Shown in pieces: positions 47,851-57,728 of a DNA stretch of 64,000 nucleotides. Position numbers and translations under genes: made by a program. Source of the stretch: Sphagnum magellanicum (Eukaryota > Streptophyta > Sphagnopsida > Sphagnales > Sphagnaceae); assembly GCA_021904315.1 (NCBI GenBank), contig CM038912.1:2009061-2073060 (forward strand), in the 5' to 3' direction. How positions within the stretch are numbered: the first letter of the stretch is position 1; each line of letters begins with the position of its first letter. The notes under the pieces are model-generated. The model ran no database searches and had not been told where the DNA came from. It saw only the letters and a list, made by a program, of their open reading frames with translations.

Positions 47851-50074
47851 TTAGTTAATTTCAAAATCATATGTTAACAAAAGTGTGTATGGAGGTTGGG
47901 GTTGTTGATTAGGAATCCATGATTCTTATTTTTTTTCATGAATTTAAAAAGAGGTTCTATTGTTTGTGGAACAAATAATACAATGACAATTGTGATCAAG
48001 CTTATTTTGGTGTAAAAACTTTTCATGAAAAAGTTGAACTTGCAATCTATAACATGGAATAATTATCTTAAATAGTGATTTCAATAACTTATTAAAACAA
48101 AAATATAATAAAGTTAATCAATCAAATATCAAATTAATTAATCTAATTAAATCCAACTTTTTATTTTCAAGTAAATAAATTTAAGCCAAATGATTAGTTA
48201 ATTATTTTAAATAAATAAATGATTATCTGATTCTTGATAATTAATCATCTAAATTATCTGAAATAATGGTCTATTAATTATTTAATTATATGACAAATTT
48301 TGTTGATAATTCATTAATTATCATAAATATTTTATATTAAATTAGGGGGAAAATTTTAGGGTTTAGACATATGTGAAACAATCCAATTTCATTATATATC
48401 TTCCTCAAAGAGATTGTGAAAATTAGGTTGGAGTTATCACACAAAGGTAAAAAACAAACCTTCTGTGAAAACCCAACCCTAAATGCAATACAAAGTTTGT
48501 CAAGATCAAAAAATAAAAAGTTCAAGCTTAAATATTTTTCAAAGATGTTCATATTTTTTTTCCCCTTTTAAAGTTGTATATTCATACTAAAAACATAAAA
48601 TATAAAGTCTTTAATTTAACAAGATTTTAAATTATGTTTTAAAAAAATTCAAAGCACGTAATTTTCTACTTTCTTCTTTTCAGTTTCACATAATAATAAA
48701 AATGATCTCTCCCATATATTAATCCTATGTTTAATTGAAATTTTAATTTATACTTTTTTGATATATAGTAAATATTTTCTTGGTTAAAATATTCATATAG
48801 TGGGTCAAAAATATTTTATATTTTATAGATTTATAACACAAGTCCTTATGTAAACTTTATGTTTTATGATGTATAATATTGGTTTAAATATCGGTCCAAA
48901 TATATTATTATTTATAACACCTAATATATAAATAATGATATTATGGAATTATACTGTTGATCCAAATCAATACATATAATATTTTAAGGTTTAAGGTTGG
49001 GTTTTCATAGGTTAGGGTTGGGTAAACCCTAAAACCCTAATCCCTACAAATATAACTATTTGTTAAGTAACCTAATTAACTACCTGATAGGCTACCTACT
49101 TAATATAGGCCTATTATGTAATTTATTCATTAATGTAAGCTTTCTAAATTAATATCTTAGATGGTCTATGTAGGTATTGAAGGTGATTGAATGTATTAAG
49201 TAAGCCTACTAGTCATATAGGTAATATACTAGCCTAGGCGACGTAAGCCTAATAAGCATTTATGATAGTTTAATGTCTAATCCTTATTGTGTTATAACAT
49301 TTTAAATTTGAACTAAAAGAATTTATCAAAAAGAAAGCACATTTTTCCATATAATTGTTATAAGTATATACTATTGGAGTATGATTCAAATTTAGAGTTT
49401 GGGAAACCCTAAATTAATTAACAATTTTTTTACAAATTAATAGTAAATAAAATAAATCTACAGTGCATTATAGGGGGAATTTTATATGTAAAAAAATGCA
49501 ATACATATTTTTAAAGAAATTGAAAGAGATCAGCTTGGAGATTAACAAATGGTAAAAGACATACCTTCTTTTGTGTTTTGTCACAAATTTTATTTAATTA
49601 TTAAACATTATGGCTAAATTTACAAATGGTGAAAGTAAGTATGTGTGTGGATATTGCAAAATTATATGAAACCTTAACCCTAAATGTAATAGCCATATTC
49701 ATGTTTATTTGAAAATAACCCATAGGTGAATAAGGTAAAACCTACAATGAAAGGGCAACCTTAAATGTAATACACACATGTAAGGTCGCTTTGAAATACC
49801 CAATATGTAGTTTGGGTGCGCCTTTGAATGAAGGCCAAGGCCTAAATAAAATACCTACATGCAAGATCATATTGAAATAATACATAGGTGATTGAAGGAA
49901 ACCATATGTGAAGACCCTAAACCCTCAATGCAATACTCGCATGTAATGTCATTTCAAAAGTGGCCTGGGTACCAAAATTATGTCTTTTTATATACCCAAA
50001 ATTAATTATTATTCTAAAATAATTTTATTACAAAATGTAAGTTTCATAGTGAATGTAAAAACCAACACCTATTA

Positions 50075-50410
50075 TGGGACCTACATGCGAGTATTGCAAG
50101 AGATGGAAAAAAAACCAAGGGTTATATGGGAACTATATGCGGGTATTGCAAGGAATGTTTAAAAAACCCAGTGGCTATTATGGGACCTATATGCGGGTAT
50201 TGCAAGGAATGAAGACTATCAGCAATTTTTGGGACCTATATGCGGGTATTGCAAGGAATGAAGACTATCAGCAATTTTTGGGACCTATATGCGGGTATTG
50301 CAATGAATAATTATAAAACCCAGTGGCTATTATGGGACCTATATGCAGGTATTGCAACGAATGCAAAATGCATATGGCTATTTTGGACCTATATGTGGGT
50401 ATTGCATTTT
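50075..50410. repeat. Tandem array of GGGACCTATATGCGGGTATTGCAA-type units, about six copies
   Basis: Units centre on ATGCGGGTATTGCAA and start GGGACCTATA. The spacing is 50-60 bases. The core is the reverse complement of the AATACCTGCAT core in the left-hand arrays, so the same motif is present in opposite orientation on this side of the element. Confidence 0.8.
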
Positions 50411-50863
50411 TGAAAATGGAGTTTATAATAGAGAATGATGTAGGTATTATATGTTTAAAATGTGTGGATTGTTTTAAAAGTCTTCAAGTGATGTGAGTCG
50501 TATTATATTAGATATAAGTATTGCATAATGTTCATTTTGATCTTTGGTTTGATTCTTACATCTCCAGTACTAAAAAAATTATGACAAAAAAGACATATAT
50601 GATTAATCATATACCCATCAACAAGTGTGAGTAGAAGGTACTATTATATTGATAAAAGATGTACAAAAATGGGTGCATGAAAAATTACTAAAGAACCTAT
50701 TGAAAAAAAAATGTTGGTTTTCTATAACATATCAAAGGATTGAAGTTCAAAATTGGGTAGTCCAAAAAGTGAAACCCTAACACATATCACTATCTACAAT
50801 CCCGTGTTTAGCGCGGTATGCAACTGCTGCATTTGCAGCCTTTGCTGCATGACGAGCAATGTA

Positions 50864-52662
50864 CTAATGTCGGCATTGCATCTCTACTTGAATTGCATTT
50901 GCAACAAACTGGGCCTTTGTCTGGTCCTGCACCCTATAAACACCCAAAAATCACAAAATTAACCTTAAACACACCTTGGATGAAATACAATAAAAAAACA
51001 ATAAACATTACTTATTATTATTTCTTACCTTCCATGAATCATTCTAGATTCATGAGAATCCAAAACATCTCCCAGCTGTTTTTTCCGAGATGTTTTACTA
51101 GACTTTCGCTCCCAGTTCTTCACATCCCATGCCGTCTTTAATTGTCGTGCATATGCACAACGGGTGGATCGGATCGTCCCCTGTAAGTCTTCATCCTTCT
51201 CCATTCGTACAATTGCATCTGGCGCCACACTGCCCACGCCCCAAGCATTGAAGCCCAAAACCTTCAACAATTGTTCTTGGGCTAATCTGACCAACGCAGG
51301 TTTTGGTATTGCTAGACACTGTTTTGCAACAGCCACCATGTGATTCCACTCGCGCTCTGCTTTTGCACGAGCACGACTAGCAACTTTCTGGTCATTCCTC
51401 CTTTGAATAGCCATCGCATTTCCCAAAATGCGAGCGTTCATCTTGGCATGGTCCTGATGTCGAGGACCTCCTGCAGCAGTTGAAGGCCTCCCAGGTTTCG
51501 ACTTTTCTGCCACCAAACCATGCGCCTCCTTTAGATGCTTGGTCAATAGCCATTTTGCACAATATGCCACAGTGCAATTGCCGACTCTGCACTTCCATTT
51601 GGACCCAACCTTTGTCCATTCCTTATCCTTTCGAGCCAAATTAGCTGGACAAACAAGTGCAAGTGGTTGAGAAGCTTGCTCAGTTTCCAGTTCCAAACCT
51701 AAACCCAAAAAATGAAAGTTCAAAAAACAGAATGCAGGTATTGCAAAACATCAAATCATAAAATCACATACTACTCCTATAAACATGAACTGTTTTAAAG
51801 TATTGCAGTAAAAAAATTTTGACAAAAAAAATTCCCGCACCTTCTAACAAATGATGGAAGGTGCGGATATAATTAAACTTAAAGAAAACTTGTACAATGT
51901 TATTAATCTGTAATTAATCTGATGTCCTATCTTCTAATGTCCACGAATTCTAAAACAATCTATACCAATCCTATCCTTCTGTTTCAATTGTGATAGAGCA
52001 CAATTATGCTCACCAATTTCCTGATTTGCGGCAACAACACTTTGGTCATTAGTTGCTGCATCATTAAGCTGAGCAGTTACTGCATTTGATGCAACAACAT
52101 TTTCTTGGGCACCTCCCGCATCTGATGTAACAATATTTTCCTGGGCACCTCCCGCATCTGATGTAACAATATTTTCTTGGGCACCTCCCGCATCTGATGT
52201 AACAATATTTTCCTGGGCACCTCCCGCATCTGATGTAACAATATTTTCCTGGGCACCTCCCGCATCTGATGTAACAATATTTTCCTGGGCACCTCCCGCA
52301 TCTGATGTAACAATATTTTCCTGGGCACCTCCCGCATCTGATGTAACAATATTTTCCTGGGCACCTCCCGCATCTGATGTAACAATATTTTCCTGGGCAC
52401 CTCCCGCATCTGATGTAACAATATTTTCCTGGGCACTTCCCCCATCTGATGCAACAGTACTTTGCTGAACAATTGCCGCATCTAATGCAGCAACATGTGG
52501 CTCAGCACTTGACTCATCTCTTCCAGCAATATATGGAAGAAGAATCACCTTATCAGAATCAGCAACATTTGGCAAAATAGCCCCATCCGATGCAGCTAAA
52601 TCTTGCCTATTGATTTGCAACTGCCCACCATCGCTTTTCCTTAGTCTTCTTCTCTTACCCAT
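50864..52662 (-). CDS. MULE accessory gene: C2H2 zinc-finger protein with 12-residue tandem repeats
   Basis: Three exons on the minus strand: 52662-52014, 51698-51029 and 50933-50864, with strong donors (GTGAGC, GTAAGA) and phases 1 and 2, total 1389 bases (462 residues). MGKRRR at 52662 is chosen as start; an in-frame ATG at 52701 is possible. Exon 1 encodes a basic N-terminus and about ten copies of SDAGGAQENIVT. Exon 2 encodes a C2H2 finger (WKCRVGNC…TKHLKEAHG), a GRPS-AGGPR basic hook and a helical, basic domain ending WDVKNWERKSSK. Nuclear DNA binding is likely. The stop at 50866-50864 is TAG where CAG is expected; the same frame continues to 50777 (…AAKAANAAVAYRAKHG), so the original protein was about 29 residues longer. 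I have seen similar finger-plus-GRPS proteins in fern and bryophyte transposon annotations, recalled and not checked. Confidence 0.75.
52095..52455 (-). repeat. 36-bp coding minisatellite in the accessory gene
   Basis: About ten copies of a 36-bp unit, nearly identical at the DNA level, encode SDAGGAQENIVT. The end units are diverged (SDGGSAQENIV and SNAVTAQLND), as expected for expansion by slippage or unequal exchange from the middle. The reading frame is kept throughout. Confidence 0.93.
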
Positions 52663-52914
52663 TACAACCTTCAACCCTAAACCACCACCAGTTATTACCA
52701 ATTGTTAATTCTATTGAACTAAAGCATAAGCAACAACAAAGCAAAAAAAAAATCCCCACCATAAAGGAAGGTGACGGCAGCTCTGTAGCGCAGCAGCAAG
52801 AAAAAAGAATAAAAGGCGCTACAATGCTCCAGCGTAGCGCAGCAAGAAAAACAAAACAATGCGTTGCTGCGCAACCCCACGAAAAAAAAGGCGACGAGCA
52901 GCTGCCGTCGCCTT

Positions 52915-53920
52915 CTTTGTGGAGCTGCACTGCAGCGCGGCTCTGAGCTGTTCGTGGAGCTGCGCTGCAGCGCCGCTCCGAACTGTTCGTGGAGCTGCGC
53001 TATAGCGCGGCTCCGAGCTGTTCGTGGAGCTGCGCTGCAACGCGGCTCTGAGCTCAGCGTAACTCTGAGCGTTGCAGCATAGCTCCGAGCGTTGCAGCGC
53101 CGAGCTGTTCGTGGAGCTGCGCAGCTCCGAGCTCTTTGTGGAGCTGCTCCGAGCTCCAAGCTCTTCACGGAGCTGCGCGGCAACGCAGCTCCGAGCGCTT
53201 CGTGGAGCTGCGTTGCAGTGCAGCTCCAAGCTCTTCGTGGAGCTGCGCGGCAGCGCGACTCCGAGCTCTTCGTGGAGCTGCGCGGCAGCGCGACTCCGAG
53301 CTCTTCGTGGAGCTGAACGGCAACGCAGCTCCGAGCGCTTCGTGGAGCTGCGCTGCAGTGCAGCTCCAAGCTCTTCGTGGAGCTGCGCGGCAGCGCGACT
53401 CCGAGCTCTTCGTGGAGCTGAACGGCAACGCAGCTCCGAGCTCTTTGTGGAACTGCACTGCAGCGCAGCTCCGAGCTTTTCATGGAGCTGCGTTGAGTTG
53501 CGCTATAGCGCAGCTCCGAGTTTTTCGTGGAGCTGCGCAGGTCCACGAGCTCTTCGTGGAGCTGCGTTGAACTGCGCTGCAGCACAGCTCCGAGCTCTTC
53601 GTGGAGATGCGCTGCAGAGCAACTACGAGCTCTTCGTGGAGCTGTGTTGCTGCGCAGGTCCACGAGCTCTTTGTGGAGCTGCGTTGAGCTGCGCTGCAAC
53701 GCAGCTCTGAGCTCTTCGTGGAGCTGCGATGCAGAGCAGCTCCGAGCTCTTCGTGGAGCTGCGTTGAGCTGCGCTGTAACACAACTCCGAGCTCTTCGTG
53801 GAGCTGCGCGGCAATGCAGCTCCGAGCTCTTCGTGGAGCTACGATGCAGAGCAGCTTCGAGCTCTTCGTGGAGCTGCGCGGTAGCGCAGCTCCGAGCTCC
53901 GAGCTCTTCGTGAAAGAGAA
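52915..53920. repeat. GC-rich array of about 35-bp palindromic units near the right MULE end
   Basis: Roughly 28 units of GAGCTCTTCGTGGAGCTGCG followed by CGGCAGCGCAGCTCC or variants. Each unit folds twice: GCAGCTCC…GGAGCTGC around an 11-base loop, and GCGCTGCAGCGC, a perfect 12-bp palindrome. The array has few stop codons in several frames, which creates long spurious reading frames on both strands. It lies just upstream of the accessory gene. Confidence 0.9.
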
Positions 53921-54095
53921 GAGAATAACAGGAAGAAGAAATAAAAGGAAGAGGAAGAGGAGCAAGGAGGAAGAGAAGGAAAAAACAGGAAGAAAAAAAC
54001 GAAGAGAAGGAGGAGGAAGAGAAGAAAAGAACAGGAAGGCAAAAACAGGAGGAAAAAAACAGGAAGGAAGCTCTTATTCTTTGGAACTTCTTACG

Positions 54096-54236
54096 TTGCA
54101 CAAAAAAGAAGAAGAAGAAGGCGATGCCATCGCCTTCTTCTTCTTCTTTTCTTGCAACACAAAGAAGAAGAAGCAAATGTTGTTTGTGGAGCTGCACTGC
54201 AACGCTGCGTATCTTGTGCAGCGCAGCTCCACAAAC
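54096..54236. repeat. Two adjacent hairpins between the GC-rich arrays
   Basis: About 54096-54125 pairs with 54129-54158 (GTTGCA, a GAA run, then GGCGAT) with a 3-base loop. GTTTGTGGAGCTGC at 54182-54195 pairs exactly with 54223-54236. They continue the foldback character of the right subterminal region. Confidence 0.75.
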
Positions 54237-54284
54237 AAACAAACAAAATAAACACAAAAAAAAAATGCTTACCTGGGTCCTGCG

Positions 54285-54600
54285 TGGGTCCGGCTCCAGC
54301 CGCTCCAAGCTCCAAGCTCGCTCCCACTCCAAGCCGGCTCCAAGCTCCAAGCTCGCTCCCACTCCAAGCCGGCTCCAAGCTCCAAGCTCGCTCCCGCTCC
54401 AAGCTGGCTCCAGGTTCCAAGCTCGCTCCCGCTCCAAGCCGGCTCCAAGCTCCAAGCTCGCTCCCGCTCCAAGCTCGCTCCAGGCTCCAAGCTCGCTCCC
54501 GCTCCAAGCCGGCTCCAAGCTCGCTCCCGCTCCAAGCCGGCTCCAAGCTCGCTCCCGCTCCAAGTCGGCTCCAAGCTCCAAGCTCGCTCCCGCTCAACGT
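54285..54600. repeat. 28-34-bp tandem array (CCAAGCTCGCTCCCGCTCCA)
   Basis: About ten units of GCTCCAAGCTCGCTCCCGC with CCGG spacers. It is a second GC-rich array just inside the right end. Confidence 0.88.
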
Positions 54601-54624
54601 CTCTGGAGCTCTGGCGATGGAGTG

Positions 54625-54740
54625 AGGGGGGAGGGGTTGGTAGGTGGTAGGTAGGAGGGGGGAGGTAGGTGGTAGGTAGGAGGGGGGAGGTAGATGGTAG
54701 GTAGGAGGGGGGAGGGAGGTGGTAGGTAGGAGGGGGGAAA
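54625..54740. repeat. GGTAGGTGGTAGGTAGGAGG array at the right end
   Basis: Four to five units of about 25-28 bases. The reverse complement (CCTACCACCTACC) resembles the CACCTACCC array near the left end, so the subterminal regions are partly symmetrical. Confidence 0.8.
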
Positions 54741-54837
54741 ATTTTGGGGTAGAGAAGAGGTGGAAAAAAAAAAAAAAATCCGGGCAGGGAGATGGTATTT
54801 TCGTTCATCCGGAAAACGGCCTGAACGGGCTCATCCG

Positions 54838-54874
54838 CAACTGGTGCATTGGTGGCTGTTAATTCACTCCAGCC
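54838..54874 (-). repeat. Right terminal inverted repeat of the MULE
   Basis: The reverse complement starts GGCTGGAGTGAATTAACAG and pairs with 40449-40485 (34 of 37 identical). Confidence 0.92.
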
Positions 54875-54883
54875 GAAAAAGAT
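54875..54883. repeat. Right target-site duplication of the MULE
   Basis: GAAAAAGAT, identical to 40440-40448, directly abuts the right inverted repeat. Confidence 0.93.
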
Positions 54884-57728
54884 ATAACTGAGACTGAGAC
54901 TAGGTTTCCAGCAATTTTAACTTGGACCGAGACTAGTTTTTCCAGCAATTTTGGAGTAAATTGAGTTTCATCTTGCCTTTCCTTTTTCGTGACCACCTCC
55001 AGTGCTGGTACATATATGGTTTCACTACTCTTACCTGTACAACTACTATAATTAGTCTCGAACCTTGTGCATTAAATGCTGAGTCTCAGCATTTCATATT
55101 GAGATTTAATAAAAATTCCTTACCAGGTATGCGGGTACCACTGAAAGAGGGTTAGGGGGTGAAAGGAGGCCCAAAGATAGGTTGACTTTATGGATAACTC
55201 TATCGTTTTTTTTTTCCAATTTCGTGATATTGCTACACTGGCAATCATAAAAAAGGAGATTTAGCCATGTTTGACTACAGACTAGCTATGAAACTAGAAA
55301 CTTATTAAAGTCTTTTTATATCGGAAACTTGCTTGAACAATGTGTAAAAACATCCCAAAAAATCGAGTTTCGAAGAAAAATAAAGAGGAACATTTGACAT
55401 AATCTTTTTTGGAAAAGAAATTCACCAAATTGTGAAAATTCACCACCCAAAAAAAAAAATCGCTCCTTTGCAAGCCTGCTGGAACCCATTGTCTAAATAT
55501 GGTGATTTCAGAATTAATTTTTCACAAACATATGATGACTTTGGTGCATTTTTTTCCACATAAATACTTTGAATTTGCACCCTGTGGCACTGGCACCAAA
55601 TTTTTTTTTACTTCTCCATGGTGTGAAAATTCAACAATTTTCTTGTAAAAACACTCCAAGTTGGAGGTTGGGATCAGGGAAACCTTTATATTATGTGTGA
55701 CCAGGGTTCCAACTTTTAACTGCTGGGTTGAAAATGGAGGACCAAAAATATATACTATTCACACAAGAGAGTTTTCCTTTTTTTTCCTCGTGATACTCAG
55801 TGTATCAAAAAATAAGGATGCTCCAAAGTCCAAAGGATGAGAAATTCACCTTTTTTTTTAAATGTGGCCCCATTTGCAGAGGCAAAATTCATGTTCATAA
55901 TTGGACCTCCAATTTCAAAAAATACTAAAACTATTCCACCAGTGCTTTACAAGCTCAAATTGATGATACAAAAATACAAAACATTAGACACTTTTAGACA
56001 CATTAGTCATGTGCCAGGTTTTTTTTTTCAAATTCCTCAAGCAGGTCCACTGGCAAGAATCCTTAACATAAGTTAACATTAAAATGACGACTGACCTTGG
56101 TTGAGTCCAGAATTTTTTTCAAAATTCCACTGTTTACTTGTGACCTTCACGAATGCAGTATTTAAATGTAATGACTTCTAACAATTTTCCCTCAAAATAT
56201 GGCAAATTTTTTGCCCAAAAACTCAACCTAAACATCAACCATTCAACCTTTCATTCTCTTGCTCATTGACTTTAGTTTGGATAAATTTTGTCATTTTTTT
56301 ATCAAAACAACTGAGATAATTTTTGGGAAGTTCGTTTTCTTTTTTTGAAACTTCGACTATTTTTTTCAGTTTTGGAAAAATTAGTCAAATTTTTGATTCC
56401 ACAATATTGAGAAACCCTGATTATGGTCCTTTTGAAATTCAAGTGTTTGTGTAAACTTTTGTGAAGTCATTGCACATCACCATATGTTCTGAAAGCAAGG
56501 CCTTTCCATTTGGAATTCAAGTGGTTGGGTAAACTATTGTGAAGTCATTGTGCATCACCATGTATTATTCCATGATTGGTCATGCACCCAAGAAAATCTT
56601 TATTTTTTCTTCCAATTTGAAGATAAAGTCTACCAGTTTGTGAAGCAAGCAGGATTCATAGGGATGCAATTCTGCTGCATGCTGCCAGTGTCTGTTATGG
56701 ACCATAATGTTGACAGACTACGCCTCTCAGCTCAATGGACGAACACCCACAGAGAAATCTTCTGCACATGGGTTTGAAAGCAGACAGAAACGCAACCAAG
56801 GCAAGAGAATTCACTGACCGACAATGTAGCCACAAGATGGGAACTGCCTCTAGTTCAGGCAGAGAAGTCTTCCGCACTTGGGTTTGAAAGCAAAACAGAA
56901 ACTCAACCAAGGCAAGAGAATTCAATGACCAACAATGCAGGCAATACAATGGGAACTGCCTCTAGTTCAGGCAGTGGTAAACACGGATCTAAAATAGAAT
57001 CCAATCATAAGCTTTGACTCCACTCTGGCAACACATTCTGCTGTTGACGAAGCTTCCTGAAAATGGTGAGAATTGTTAAGTCCATTTTGCCACTATGAAC
57101 TCATGGAATGAACTCAGAATGTACCCATCTTAGCATCATCCAATTTTGTTGTTTGATATGTAACTTCAAGCCAGGCCACCATGACTCAGGATCAAACAGC
57201 TGAAACAAGAGTCCAATGAACCCATATAGCATGCAAGTCATGAGACAAGACAGTGGATAACAGCCATCAAAACAATCATCCCTATAGTTGTAGTCCAAAT
57301 CGATCACCAAAGCTAGCAGAATCTACAATTTCCTTGGGTCCCAAAAATTTCATTGTCCCTGCTGCACAGTAGCTTTTTGATTGGTCTCATCAACTTACAA
57401 AAGGTGATGGCAATTTGCCAACCCTGGTGCCGTCAAATATCGCACCCTCTCAGGGAATTATTCAACTAAAAGCACATGTTTTTGCAGACAGTTTCCACTC
57501 TACTATTTGAAAATCTGAAGCAGTAAAACAGTGTATCCCAACAACTCTGGATCGACAACTTGCTACAAAATGGATCTCAGCAACAGTGTTTCTTTCTCAC
57601 AAGAGTGGGGAGGAGATGATTACCTCACAGCTGAATGTCCAGCAGACTGTACAAGAATTGGAGGCAAGTAATAACGGAGATTATCTAAAAAAATTCTAGC
57701 TTGCTGCAATTATCTGTCAGCAACTTTG
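54884..57728. other. Non-coding interval between MULE and ISN1-type gene
   Basis: No gene is supported. It contains two small tandem duplications: a unit of about 79 bases at 56433-56570 and one of 110 bases at 56751-56973. The last few hundred bases are presumably the 3' UTR of the minus-strand nucleotidase gene. Confidence 0.5.
56751..56973. repeat. 110-bp tandem duplication, two copies
   Basis: Copies at 56751-56860 and 56861-56973 share AGAGAA(A/G)TCTTC(T/C)GCAC, CAACCAAGGCAAGAGAATTC and GGGAACTGCCTCTAGTTCAG. They are about 90% identical by eye. Confidence 0.8.

Larger units (their letters stand above)
47042..50776. other. Repeat-rich centre of the MULE between the two convergent genes
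   Basis: Holds the right copy of the 600-bp direct repeat (47240-47850), an AT-rich stretch (47860-49560), scattered telomere-like AAACCCTAA motifs near 49020 and the GGGTATTGCA array at 50075-50410. I find no protein-coding exon. Both genes terminate into this region. Confidence 0.6.
40449..54874. mobile_element. 14.4-kb Mutator-like element (MULE) with two convergent genes
   Basis: The element is bounded by inverted repeats starting GGC (40449-40485 and 54838-54874, 34 of 37 bases identical) and a perfect 9-bp target-site duplication. Left to right it holds a 33-bp array, AAATGCAATACCTGCA arrays, a tandem duplication, a + strand SWIM/DDE transposase (44322-47041), a repeat-rich centre, a - strand C2H2 gene (52662-50864) and GC-rich palindromic arrays up to the right end. 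Most MULEs are far shorter than 14 kb. The convergent two-gene plan recalls maize MuDR (mudrA and mudrB), but the second gene here is unrelated to mudrB as far as I can see. The transposase is damaged, so this copy is probably not autonomous. Confidence 0.92.

Noticed and set aside
52077-52481. 134-codon minus-strand frame rich in KILLHQMREVPR
   Set aside because: It is the second frame through the 36-bp minisatellite. The other frame joins in phase to the zinc-finger exon and is the real one.
52719-54581. A 620-codon open frame on the minus strand (and several 130-210-codon frames on both strands at 53070-54650)
   Set aside because: They arise because the GAGCTC- and GCTCC-rich tandem arrays lack stop codons in several frames. 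Translation is a monotonous repeat and both strands are open at once; no start context, splice structure or family supports a gene.
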